Of a stretch of DNA of 64,000 bases, positions 54,490 to 63,586 are shown piece after piece. The stretch is from Pseudomonas cavernicola. Lineage in GTDB: Bacteria > Pseudomonadota > Gammaproteobacteria > Pseudomonadales > Pseudomonadaceae. Numbering within the stretch: the stretch's first letter is position 1; each line of letters opens with the position of its first letter. The DNA lies in assembly GCF_003596405.1 (NCBI RefSeq), contig NZ_QYUR01000002.1, positions 2,248,501 to 2,312,500 on the forward strand, read 5' to 3'. A model generated the notes under the pieces. That model had not been told where the DNA came from. It worked only from the letters and a program-made list of their open reading frames with translations, and made no database searches. A program made the translations under genes and the position numbers.

Positions 54490-57447
54490 ATGCCCAGAAC
54501 CGCCCGAGCAGTTGAACGCCGCTTTCCCTTGCACGTGCATATCAGCGCACTCTTTACCTTTCTCCTGCTGTTCACTGGCGTAGTGCTTGGGCTGTTCAAC
54601 TATCGGCAGACCAGCCGGATCATCCTCTCCAGCAGTGAGCAGCTGTTTGCTCGGATCAGCCAGGATGTGGAAACCGATCTGCGCCACACCTACCAACCGA
54701 TCGATCATCTGCTCAGCCTGCTGGCGCTGAACGAGGACAATCAGGCCACCGACAGCTATCAGCGCGAGGCGCTGGTGCGCCCCTTCGTCCAGGCCCTGAA
54801 CGACAACCCCAAGCTGGCCTCGCTCTACCTGGGCTATGACGACGGCGACTTCTTTATGGTGCGGCCCTTGCGCAGCGCCGAACTGAAGCAGCAGTTCTTT
54901 GCCCCCGACAACGCCGCTTATCAGGTCTGGATGATCGACCGCAGCGGATATGGCCGCCCCCAGTCCGAGACGCTCTACCTGGATGACACGCTCAACCTGA
55001 TCAGTCGCCGCCAGGAACTCAACGAACGCTACGATCCGCGTAGCCGCCCCTGGTTCAAGGCTGTCCGCGAGAATGCCGAGCAGATCACCACCGCACCCTA
55101 CGTATTCTTCTCCACTGGCGCGGTCGGCACCACCCTGGCGCGGAGCAGCGGAGCGACGGCGGTGCTGGCCGCCGACCTGACCCTGGCCGACCTCTCAGCC
55201 ACCCTGGCCCAGCATAAGGTCACGCCCTCCACCGAGTTGGTGCTGTTCCAGCCGAATGGCCAGGCGGTGGCCTACCCGGACACCCGCAAGTTGACCGTGC
55301 AGAACGGCACCCAGGCCCAGCTGGCCATGGCGCGCGATTTCAGCCCGGCCTTGGCGGCGCTGATCGACGCAGGCCTGGACGATCACCAGCAAGGCACCCT
55401 GACGCTGGCCAAGCGGCGCTGGGTGATGGCGCAACGTCATCTGCAGGCAGGCGGCCCACAAGGGCTACACCTGGCGCTGCTGGCGCCGGAGGACGAGCTG
55501 TTGGCCGAGGCCTACCGCATCCGCTGGCAAGGCGCCATAGTCACGCTGGGCATTCTGTTGCTGTGCTTGCCGCTGGGCTGGCTGAGCTCGCGGATCATCG
55601 TCAAACCACTACGCGCCCTGGTCGGCGAGGCCGAGGCGATCCGCAGTTTCGACTTCGTCTACCCGGCCAGCGGACGCTCGTCGGTGCTGGAAATCGACCA
55701 GTTGGCCGTCTCCATGGCACACATGAAAGAAACCATCTCCAGCTTCCTCGAGATCACCGCCAGCCTGTCCGCCGAAACGCGCTTCGAGGCGCTGCTCGAA
55801 CGGGTATTGCAGGAGACGGTGGACATCAGCGAGGCCCAGGGTGGACTGATCTATCTGCTCGACACCGACAGCGGTCGCCTGGAGCCGCACGCCCTGTTTC
55901 TCTCCGGCAGTCAGCACAGCCTCGAGCAGCACGGCATCCCCGGCTATGCCAAGGGCGACGGCGCCATGCCGTTCTGGCTGCAACAGCCCGCTGACGGCGG
56001 AGAAACCGCGGTGCTGTCGCTCGGTTTCGACCAGGCCGACGCCTTCCAGAGCCTGCTGCGCACCCTCGACAGCCCGCGCATCCATTTGGTCAGCTGCGGC
56101 CTGCACAACCGCCAAGGCGAGACGGTCGGCGTGCTGGTGCTGCTGCAGCGTGACACCGGCCAGGAGTCCGAACTCGCCCTGTTGCGCCCGGAACGCATCG
56201 CCTTTGTCGAGGCGGTTGCCGGGGTCGCCGCATTGTGCATCGAGAGCCAGCGCCTGCTGGAGAAACAGAAGCAACTGCTGGCGGCCTTTATCCAGCTGAT
56301 CGCCGGCGCCATCGACGCCAAGAGTCCCTACACCGGCGGCCACTGCCAGCGCGTGCCGGAGCTTACCCTGATGCTCGCCCGTGCCGCCGCCGCCAGCGAC
56401 GAACCGCTGTTCCGCGACTACCGGCCGAGTGCGGAGGAATGGGAGGCGCTGCATATCGCCGCCTGGCTGCACGACTGCGGCAAGGTCACCACCCCGGAAT
56501 ACGTGGTGGACAAGGCGACCAAGCTGGAAACCCTGTATGACCGCATCCACGAGGTGCGCACACGCTTCGAGGTGCTCAAGCGCGATGCCTGGATCGCTTA
56601 CTGGCAGGGCATCGCCCAGGGCGGCGCGGAGCCCCGCCTGGCGGCGCTGCGCGACGCGGCGCTGAGTGCGCTGGATGAGGAATTCGCCTTCGTCGCCCGC
56701 TGCAACCTCGGCGGCGAGGCGATGGCCGAGGCCGATCTCGAACGCTTGCAACAAATCGCCGCACGGCCCTGGACGCGCACCCTAGACGACCGCCTCGGCG
56801 TGTCCTGGGAAGAGGCCAAGCGCCAGCAACGCAACCCGGCGCCGACGCTGCCAGTGCAGGAGGCACTGCTGGCGGACAAGCCGGAGCACCTGATCGAGCG
56901 CCCGGCCAACGAACAGATGCCGGCCGATAACCCCTGGGGCTTCAAACTGGACGTGCCGCAGCACAAGTTCAACCGCGGCGAGCTGTACAACCTCGGCATC
57001 GGCCGCGGCACGCTGACGACGGAGGAGCGCTATATCATCAACCACCACATCGTGCAGACCATCCTGATGCTCAGCCACCTGCCCTTCCCGGCGCACCTGA
57101 AGAATGTGGCGGAGCTCGCCGGCGGCCACCACGAGAAGATGGACGGCAGCGGCTACCCGAAACGCCTGAAGCGCGAACAGATGAGCCTGCCGGCGCGGAT
57201 GATGGCGATCGCCGATATCTTCGAGGCCCTGACTGCGGTGGACCGACCCTACAAGAAGGGCAAGCTGCTCTCCGAGGCGCTGGGCATCATGGCCGGCATG
57301 TGCCAGGGCGCCCACGTCGACCCGGACCTGTTCGGCCTGTTCGTCCGCAGTGGCGTCTATCGACAATATGCCCAGCGTTTCCTCAAGCCAGAGCAGATAG
57401 ATGCGGTGGATCCGGCCAACATCCTCGCCAAGGCCGGGCTAAGCTAA
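54490..57447 (+). CDS. Membrane-bound HD-GYP phosphodiesterase with dCache, HAMP and GAF domains
   Basis: 985-residue sensor. N-terminal membrane span (ISALFTFLLLFTGVVLGLF), periplasmic dCache-like domain to about residue 330, second span (IVTLGILLLCLPLGWLSSRIIV), HAMP (about 360-415), a GAF-like domain (about 430-600) and an HD-GYP domain from about 615. It has HDCGKVTTPEYV near residue 661 and HHEKMDGSGYP near 879, with key metal ligands present, so it should hydrolyse cyclic-di-GMP. The gap between these two motifs is about 218 residues against about 60 in typical members, so there is a large insertion. A GTG three bases upstream is an alternative start. Confidence 0.9.
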   Translation: MPRTARAVERRFPLHVHISALFTFLLLFTGVVLGLFNYRQTSRIILSSSEQLFARISQDVETDLRHTYQPIDHLLSLLALNEDNQATDSYQREALVRPFVQALNDNPKLASLYLGYDDGDFFMVRPLRSAELKQQFFAPDNAAYQVWMIDRSGYGRPQSETLYLDDTLNLISRRQELNERYDPRSRPWFKAVRENAEQITTAPYVFFSTGAVGTTLARSSGATAVLAADLTLADLSATLAQHKVTPSTELVLFQPNGQAVAYPDTRKLTVQNGTQAQLAMARDFSPALAALIDAGLDDHQQGTLTLAKRRWVMAQRHLQAGGPQGLHLALLAPEDELLAEAYRIRWQGAIVTLGILLLCLPLGWLSSRIIVKPLRALVGEAEAIRSFDFVYPASGRSSVLEIDQLAVSMAHMKETISSFLEITASLSAETRFEALLERVLQETVDISEAQGGLIYLLDTDSGRLEPHALFLSGSQHSLEQHGIPGYAKGDGAMPFWLQQPADGGETAVLSLGFDQADAFQSLLRTLDSPRIHLVSCGLHNRQGETVGVLVLLQRDTGQESELALLRPERIAFVEAVAGVAALCIESQRLLEKQKQLLAAFIQLIAGAIDAKSPYTGGHCQRVPELTLMLARAAAASDEPLFRDYRPSAEEWEALHIAAWLHDCGKVTTPEYVVDKATKLETLYDRIHEVRTRFEVLKRDAWIAYWQGIAQGGAEPRLAALRDAALSALDEEFAFVARCNLGGEAMAEADLERLQQIAARPWTRTLDDRLGVSWEEAKRQQRNPAPTLPVQEALLADKPEHLIERPANEQMPADNPWGFKLDVPQHKFNRGELYNLGIGRGTLTTEERYIINHHIVQTILMLSHLPFPAHLKNVAELAGGHHEKMDGSGYPKRLKREQMSLPARMMAIADIFEALTAVDRPYKKGKLLSEALGIMAGMCQGAHVDPDLFGLFVRSGVYRQYAQRFLKPEQIDAVDPANILAKAGLS

Positions 57448-57504
57448 AAGGTATTCACTCTGCCTCGGCCATTCGGCCTGAATCACCAGCGCAGGAACAT
57501 CTCC

Positions 57505-58998
57505 ATGCGTGGGTTTCGTAACCGGCATGACTCCCTGTGGCGCTCGCTGGCCGCCCTGCTCTTACTGTCCCTCGGCCTCAGCGCCCAGGCCGCGCTGTCC
57601 GACCTGCCCAGCGCGGAATTGACCCCCGCCGAAGAAGCGGAAGTCGACGCCATGGTGCTGCCGGTGCCGGACGCCTGGACCGGCGACTTCGATGGCATGC
57701 GCGAACGCCGCCTGGTGCGCGTGCTGGTGCCTTACAGCAAGACCTTCTATCACGTCGACCGCGGCCGCCAGGGCGGGACCGCCTACGAGTCGGGCAAGGC
57801 GCTGGAGGACTGGCTGAACAAGAAGCAGCCGCTCCAGGACAAATCCCTGCGTTGGCGGGTGATGTTTATCCCGGTCGCCCGCGACAAGCTGATGCCCAGC
57901 CTGCTGGAGGGGGCCGGCGATATCGCCGTCGGCGGCCTGACCATCACCACGGGCCGGCTGCAGACGGTGGACTTCGCCGCCCCCTTCGCCAGCGGCATCC
58001 GCGAAACCCTGGTCAGCGGCCCCCACAGCAAGCCGATCGGTAAGCTGGAAGAGCTGGCCGGCGAGGAGGTGATGGTGCGCGCCTCCAGCAGCTACTTCGA
58101 GCACCTGAGCGACCTCAACCAGCAGTTCAAGGAACAGGGCCTCGAGGCGATCAAGGTCATCCCCGCGGACGAAAACCTGGAGTCCGAAGACCTGCTGGAG
58201 ATGGTCAACGCCGGCCTGATCAACGCCACCGTGGTCGATCGCTACCTCGCCACTATCTGGCAGCCGCTGTACAAGGACATGGTCGTCCACGACGAGTTCT
58301 ACCTGCGCCAGGACAGCGAATTAGCCTGGGCCATCCGCAAGAACAGTCCGCAGCTGAAAGCAATGCTCGCCGGCTTCGTCAAGCAGCACAAAGTCGGCAC
58401 CGCTTTCGGCAACACCCTGATCAATCACTACGTCAACAATCCCAATCGAGTGCTCAACGCCACCAACGAGGCCGAACTGCAGAAATTCAACGAGCTGGTC
58501 GGGCTGTTTCGCAAGCACGCCGGCAGCTACGACTTCGACTACCTGATGCTGATGGCCCAGGGCTTTCAGGAGTCCCAGCTCGATCAGGGCGCGCGCAGCC
58601 AACGTGGCGCGGTGGGTGTGATGCAACTGCTGCCGAGCACCGCGGCGGACTCGACCGTGGCCATTCAAGGCATCGACAAGAGTGCGGACAAGAATATCGA
58701 GGCCGGCAGCAAGTACATGCGCCTGCTCGCCGACAAGTACCTGAACGACCCCGAACTGACCCCGGTGAACAAGACCCTGATGACCTTCGCCGCCTATAAC
58801 GCCGGCCCGGGCAATCTGCGTAAGTTCCGCCGGCTGGCGGAGAAGTCCGGGCTCGACCCGAACATCTGGTTCCAGAACGTCGAGCACGCCGCCGCCCGCG
58901 TAGTGGGCCGCGAGACAGTGGATTACGTCGGCAATATCTACAAGTACTACGTCGCCTACAAACTGGCGCAGGGCCGGCAAAAGAAGACGCAGCGCTGA
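57505..58998 (+). CDS. MltF-like lytic transglycosylase with SBP domain
   Basis: 497-residue secreted protein; signal peptide SLAALLLLSLGLSAQAA. An amino-acid-binding-protein-like domain (about 65-310, LVRVLVPYSKTFYHVDRG; GLTITTGRLQTVDFAAPFASG) precedes an SLT domain with the catalytic glutamate near residue 356 (QGFQESQLDQ), then GAVGVMQLLPSTAADSTV and FAAYNAGPGNLRKFR. The shape is that of MltF. Its binding domain may sense muropeptides or regulate activity. It has no lipobox, so it is likely soluble, unlike outer-membrane-anchored MltF. It follows the HD-GYP gene by 57 bp and may be cotranscribed. Confidence 0.9.
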   Translation: MRGFRNRHDSLWRSLAALLLLSLGLSAQAALSDLPSAELTPAEEAEVDAMVLPVPDAWTGDFDGMRERRLVRVLVPYSKTFYHVDRGRQGGTAYESGKALEDWLNKKQPLQDKSLRWRVMFIPVARDKLMPSLLEGAGDIAVGGLTITTGRLQTVDFAAPFASGIRETLVSGPHSKPIGKLEELAGEEVMVRASSSYFEHLSDLNQQFKEQGLEAIKVIPADENLESEDLLEMVNAGLINATVVDRYLATIWQPLYKDMVVHDEFYLRQDSELAWAIRKNSPQLKAMLAGFVKQHKVGTAFGNTLINHYVNNPNRVLNATNEAELQKFNELVGLFRKHAGSYDFDYLMLMAQGFQESQLDQGARSQRGAVGVMQLLPSTAADSTVAIQGIDKSADKNIEAGSKYMRLLADKYLNDPELTPVNKTLMTFAAYNAGPGNLRKFRRLAEKSGLDPNIWFQNVEHAAARVVGRETVDYVGNIYKYYVAYKLAQGRQKKTQR

Positions 58999-59023
58999 GT
59001 TTGACGGTCGGGGATTAGCGGAT

Positions 59024-59054
59024 AAACCAAGGGGGCCATATGGCCCCCTTGGTT
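59024..59054. terminator. Bidirectional rho-independent terminator
   Basis: A near-perfect palindrome (arms AAACCAAGGGGGCCA and its complement) with a tiny central loop and A/U tracts outside. It lies between the convergent MltF-like and YggL genes; its right end directly abuts the YggL stop codon. Confidence 0.88.
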
Positions 59055-59402
59055 TTACGCGTCTTGCGGATTGATCGAGTTGTCCGGATACCAGACGTCG
59101 ATCAACGGGCTAGCGGTGAAGTCAGTCACTTCGCTACGACCCTTCAGCCAAGTTTCGACCGCGACACGCTGCTCTTCGCTGACCGAGCCACGCTTGGCCA
59201 GGCAAACCAGGCCATAATCATCGCCGCCGACATAACCCAGACCATTGCCGGTCATGGCTTCACGCAGGAACTGGTCGAGGAAAGCGTCAACGGCTTCATC
59301 AGCCAGATCTTCTTTAAAGTTCAGGTTCAGCTCAAAACCCAGCTCCTGGAATTCATCCACGCAGAGTTTTTTGCGCAGACGGCGGGAACGGTTAGTAGCC
59401 AT
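59055..59402 (-). CDS. YggL family protein (DUF469)
   Basis: 115-residue small soluble protein, MATNRSRRLRKKLCVDEFQELGFELNLNFKEDL onward, all of the YggL domain. In E. coli YggL is reported as a ribosome-associated or assembly factor; no mechanism is assured. The start is the ATG at 59402, since upstream codons lack the conserved MATNRSRRLRKKL. Encoded alone between the terminator and dacB; divergent from dacB. Confidence 0.88.
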   Translation of the reverse strand: MATNRSRRLRKKLCVDEFQELGFELNLNFKEDLADEAVDAFLDQFLREAMTGNGLGYVGGDDYGLVCLAKRGSVSEEQRVAVETWLKGRSEVTDFTASPLIDVWYPDNSINPQDA

Positions 59403-59654
59403 GGAACAATCCTCAAGAGTGATAACGCGCGGCACTTTAGCAGTTTAGCCACCGACTTGCCCGACTCTCTGCCCCAGGCGACATCATCTACCCGCAAAAA
59501 ATAGGTTCTTACGCTAGTCGCAGAGCGGCGCAAGCATGTTGAGCTTCGGGCATAATGCTCAGCACTTTCCCAAACTGCTGTGGGAACCCGCGACCATGTC
59601 ATCTTTTCTTATGTCATTTTTCTTTTTTGGCCCTTGCCTGAAGGGTTTCTGCCA

Positions 59655-61112
59655 ATGATCAAAACACTTCGTCACCTGGCATTCGCCAGCTTGCTTCTGC
59701 CAATCGCCTTGCCTGTCACTGCGGCTCCGATCAACAGCACCCTGCCGCCCTTGGTCGAGAAGGCGCTTAAAGCCGGCAAAATTAGCAACGATTCCCTTTC
59801 CCTGGTACTGCTGCCGCTCAACGGCCCCGGCACGCCGACGTTGATCAATGCCGACGTGTCGGTCAACCCAGCGTCGACCATGAAGCTGATCACCACCTAT
59901 GCCGCGCTCGAATTGCTCGGCCCGACCCACCAGTGGAAGACTGAGTTCTACAGCGACGGCCCACTGAAACAGGGAGTGCTGCACGGCAACCTGTACCTCA
60001 AGGGCGGCGGCGATCCCAAGCTGAACATGGAGAAACTCTGGCTGTTGATGCGCGACCTGCGCGCCAATGGTGTACAGCAGGTCACCGGCGATCTGGTGCT
60101 CGACCGCAGCCACTTCATGCAACCGCAGTTGCCGGCCTTCAATGACGATGGCGGCGACGAGAACAAGCCGTTCCTGGTCGGCCCGGACTCATTGTTGATC
60201 AACCTCAAGGCCGTGCGCATGATCAGCCGCGCCGAAGGCGGCAAAGTCAGCGTAGCCATGGAGCCACCACTGACCAACGTGCGTATCGACAACCGCGTGA
60301 AGGCCCTGGGCAAAGGCAAGTGCACGGGGAATGTCCGCTTCAACCCGGTCAGCCAGTTCGACGGCACTACGCTGGTCGTAACCGGGCAGCTGGCTGAAGG
60401 CTGTAGTGCACAGTCCTATCTCTCGTTACTCGATCACGCGGGCTACGCCGCAGGCGCCGTGCGCGCCATCTGGCAAGAGCTGGGCGGCAGCATCCTCGGC
60501 AAAGACCGTGTTGACGTCGTACCGAAGAACGCCACCCTCCTCGCGCGGGCCTTCTCTCCCGATCTGGTTGAGATCATCCGCGACATCAACAAATACAGTA
60601 ACAACACCATGGCCCGACAGCTGTTCCTCAGCCTCGGCGCACAATTCCGTAACGCAGAGGATGGCGACGACGCCAAGGCCGCGCAGCGAGTGATCCGGCA
60701 GTGGCTGGCCCGCAAGGGCATTACTGCGCCACACCTGGTCATGGAGAACGGCTCTGGCCTGTCGCGCGCGGAACGTGTCAGCGCACGGGAACTGGCCACC
60801 CTGCTGGAAGCCGCCTGGAAGGGCCCCTACGCCGCCGAGTACATCAGCTCCCTACCCTTGGTGGCGATGGACGGAACCATGCGTAAACGCCTGAAACGCA
60901 CGCCTATGGCGGGCGAGGCGCATATCAAAACCGGCACCTTGAACACTGTGCGCGCCATTGCTGGTTACAGTCGCGATATCAATGGCAATAGCTGGGCCGT
61001 CGTTGCCATTCTCAACGACCCACGGCCGTGGGGCGCCTCGGCGATCCTCGATCAGGTACTGGTCGATCTGTACCGCCAACCGAAAGCCAGCGCTAACACC
61101 GCACAGCGCTGA
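59655..61112 (+). CDS. dacB: D-alanyl-D-alanine carboxypeptidase/endopeptidase DacB (PBP4)
   Basis: 485-residue periplasmic penicillin-binding protein that trims peptide stems and cleaves D,D cross-links. The signal peptide is LAFASLLLPIALPVTAA. Active-site motifs are SxxK in ASTMK near residues 73-77, SNN near 314 (NKYSNNTMARQLF) and KTG in HIKTGTLN near 424. An inserted domain separates SxxK from SNN, as in PBP4. Loss of DacB derepresses AmpC in Pseudomonas. The upstream in-frame 25 codons lack support. Confidence 0.95.
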   Translation: MIKTLRHLAFASLLLPIALPVTAAPINSTLPPLVEKALKAGKISNDSLSLVLLPLNGPGTPTLINADVSVNPASTMKLITTYAALELLGPTHQWKTEFYSDGPLKQGVLHGNLYLKGGGDPKLNMEKLWLLMRDLRANGVQQVTGDLVLDRSHFMQPQLPAFNDDGGDENKPFLVGPDSLLINLKAVRMISRAEGGKVSVAMEPPLTNVRIDNRVKALGKGKCTGNVRFNPVSQFDGTTLVVTGQLAEGCSAQSYLSLLDHAGYAAGAVRAIWQELGGSILGKDRVDVVPKNATLLARAFSPDLVEIIRDINKYSNNTMARQLFLSLGAQFRNAEDGDDAKAAQRVIRQWLARKGITAPHLVMENGSGLSRAERVSARELATLLEAAWKGPYAAEYISSLPLVAMDGTMRKRLKRTPMAGEAHIKTGTLNTVRAIAGYSRDINGNSWAVVAILNDPRPWGASAILDQVLVDLYRQPKASANTAQR

Positions 61113-61137
61113 GAACCTATTCCAAAACCGTTGGCGC

Positions 61138-61269
61138 GTAGGTTGGCGCTGAGCCAAAGGCGATACCCAACAAGGAGTCGCTTCGCGACTCCCGTACTCG
61201 GATTTGAATGTGATAGCCCGGCCTTGCAGGCCGGTTGTTGGGCATCACTGCGTTCAGCGCCAACCTACG
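61138..61269. repeat. Composite palindromic element, family C
   Basis: Outer arms CGTAGGTTGGCGCTGA (61138-61153) and TCAGCGCCAACCTACG (61254-61269). Within are a GGAGTCGCTTCGCGACTCC hairpin, a CCGGCCTTGCAGGCCGG hairpin and shorter arms GATACCCAACA / TGTTGGGCATC. After it come repeated CCTACGTTCAGCAC units to about 61290. Lies between the convergent dacB and rlmKL genes. Confidence 0.7.
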
Positions 61270-61339
61270 TTCAGCACCTACGTTCAGCACTAACCTACGT
61301 CCTCCATCGTCATCCCCGAAGGCGGGGACCCAATAAAGG

Positions 61340-63586
61340 TCAGCGTGCAGTCAAGCGCCAAGCCCGGTGGATCTTCGAATTACGCGCGAAGTCCGGGTCC
61401 AGGGTCGTCGCACTGATCTCCTCCACCACATAGCGCGCCGCCAAGCCTTCATCGAGCTGGAATTTGCGGAAGTTGTTGGAGAAATACAGCACCCCGCCGG
61501 CCGCCAAGCGCGCCATGGCCAGGTCAAGCAACTCGACATGGTCTCGCTGGACGTCGAACACCCCCTCCATTCGCTTGGAGTTGGAGAAAGTCGGCGGGTC
61601 GATAAAGATCAGGTCGTACTCCTCCCGATCCGCCGCCAACCAGGTCATCACATCCCCCTGCTCCAAACGGTTCTTGTCGGAGAAACCATTCAGCGACAAG
61701 TTTCGCCGCGCCCAGTCGAGGTAGGTCTTCGACAAGTCGACGCTGGTGGTGCTGCGCGCCCCGCCCTTGGCCGCATGCACGGTGGCCGTGGCGGTGTAGC
61801 AATACAGGTTGAGGAAACGCTTACCAGCAGCTTCACGCTGGATGCGCAGGCGCAGCGGGCGATGGTCAAGGAACAAACCGGTGTCGAGGTAATCCGTGAG
61901 GTTGACCAACAACTTCACCCCGCCTTCGCTGACCTCGGTAAAACGCCCTTGAGTCGCTTGACGCTCGTATTGCTTGGTGCCGCTCTGGCGCTCACGGCGC
62001 TTGATGATGACTTTCGCCTTGTCGACATTGAGCGCCTGGGGAATCGCCGCCAACGCATCGAACAGACGAGCCTGGGCCTTCTCCGGGTCGATCGAGCGCG
62101 GCGGTGCGTACTCCTGCACGTGCACCCAGTCGTGATAGAGATCGATCGCCAGGGCATACTCCGGCATATCGGCGTCATACACGCGATAGCAGTTGACACC
62201 TTCACGACGAGCCCATTTACCCAGCAGCTTGAGGTTTTTTTGCAGACGATTGGCGAACATCTGCCCGCCTTCGCTCAAGCGCGCCTGCTCGATTTGGGCT
62301 GGCGCCTGGTTGCTTTCGACCTTTTTGTTGTCAACCTCTGGCTCCGACTGGCCTAACGCGGCCTGTTCACGCTCACGTTCGCGTTGCTCAGGGGTACGAC
62401 GCTCGCCGGTGACGAACTGCTCGGGCTGCACTTTGATCAGAAGCAGCTTGCAGGGCAGCGCGCCGTTCCAGAAGGCGTACTGCTTGTGGCTACGAATGCC
62501 CATGCGCTTGCCCAGATCAGGCGCGCCAGTAAACACCGCCGCCTCCCAATTCATGCAGGCCTGGCGCAGACGCTCGCCTAGGTTTTGGTAGAGGTACAGC
62601 AGGCTCGCTTCATCACCCAAGCGTTCGCCATAGGGTGGGTTACAAACCACCAGCCCAGTCTGATTCTGATCCGGGCGTGGCTCGAAGGTCGCCACTTCAC
62701 CCTGGTAAACCTTGATCCAGTTCGACAGCCCGGCGCGCTCGATATTGTTTCGCCCCGGCTGGATCAGTCGTGGGTCGGCCTCATAACCACGAATCCACAG
62801 CGGCGGCTTCGCCAACCCGGCTTCGGCACGGGCCAGGGCTTCGGCATGGAGTTTTTTCCACAACGCCGGCACATGCCCCAGCCAGGCCGAGAAGCCCCAG
62901 CGCTCGCGCTTGAGGTTCGGGGCGATATCCGCCGCGATCATCGCCGCTTCCACTAGGAAAGTGCCGACACCGCACATCGGGTCCGCCAGCGCACCGCCCG
63001 CCGCGGCAATTCGCGGCCAGCCAGCACGGATCAGAATCGCTGCGGCGAGGTTTTCCTTGAGCGGCGCCGCGCCCTGCTGCAGGCGATAGCCACGCTGGTG
63101 CAGGCTGTGACCGGAGAGGTCGAGCGAGAGAATCGCTTCGCCGCGATCCAGGCGCAAATGGATGCGCAAGTCCGGGTTCATCTTGTCGATTGAGGGCCGA
63201 TCGCCCGTAGCAGTACGCAGCTTGTCGACGATCGCGTCCTTGACCTTCAGCGCACCGAAGTGGGTGTTGTCGATGCCGGAACCATTACCGCTGAACTCCA
63301 CCGCCAGGCTGCCCGTCGGCTCCAGGTGCTCGGCCCAGTCGACCTCCAGTACGCCCTGGTAGAGATCGTCCGCGTTACTCATGGGGAAACGCTTGAGTAC
63401 CAGCAACACGCGGTTGGCCAGGCGCGACCAGAGGCACAGGCGGTAAGCCGTTTCCAACTCGGCGAAGCCGCGGATTGCCGAGGTGTGCTCGCGGGTTTCC
63501 TCCAACCCCAGACCGGTTGCTTCTTCAGCGAGCAGCCCTTCCAAGCCCTTGGGGCAGGTGAGAAAGAGTTCATAACGATCCGACAT
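61340..63586 (-). CDS. rlmL: 23S rRNA (guanine) methyltransferase RlmKL
   Basis: Fused bifunctional methyltransferase, 748 residues, modifying G2445 (RlmL half) and G2069 (RlmK half) of 23S rRNA. The N-terminal half has THUMP-like sequence and the MTase motif ADPMCGVGTFLVEAA plus NPPYGERLGDEA. The C-terminal half has NLYCYTATATVHAAKGGA and FIDPPTFSNSKRMEG. ATG at 63586. The gene beyond the window edge should be on the other side of a 414-bp region. Confidence 0.97.
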   Translation of the reverse strand: MSDRYELFLTCPKGLEGLLAEEATGLGLEETREHTSAIRGFAELETAYRLCLWSRLANRVLLVLKRFPMSNADDLYQGVLEVDWAEHLEPTGSLAVEFSGNGSGIDNTHFGALKVKDAIVDKLRTATGDRPSIDKMNPDLRIHLRLDRGEAILSLDLSGHSLHQRGYRLQQGAAPLKENLAAAILIRAGWPRIAAAGGALADPMCGVGTFLVEAAMIAADIAPNLKRERWGFSAWLGHVPALWKKLHAEALARAEAGLAKPPLWIRGYEADPRLIQPGRNNIERAGLSNWIKVYQGEVATFEPRPDQNQTGLVVCNPPYGERLGDEASLLYLYQNLGERLRQACMNWEAAVFTGAPDLGKRMGIRSHKQYAFWNGALPCKLLLIKVQPEQFVTGERRTPEQREREREQAALGQSEPEVDNKKVESNQAPAQIEQARLSEGGQMFANRLQKNLKLLGKWARREGVNCYRVYDADMPEYALAIDLYHDWVHVQEYAPPRSIDPEKAQARLFDALAAIPQALNVDKAKVIIKRRERQSGTKQYERQATQGRFTEVSEGGVKLLVNLTDYLDTGLFLDHRPLRLRIQREAAGKRFLNLYCYTATATVHAAKGGARSTTSVDLSKTYLDWARRNLSLNGFSDKNRLEQGDVMTWLAADREEYDLIFIDPPTFSNSKRMEGVFDVQRDHVELLDLAMARLAAGGVLYFSNNFRKFQLDEGLAARYVVEEISATTLDPDFARNSKIHRAWRLTAR

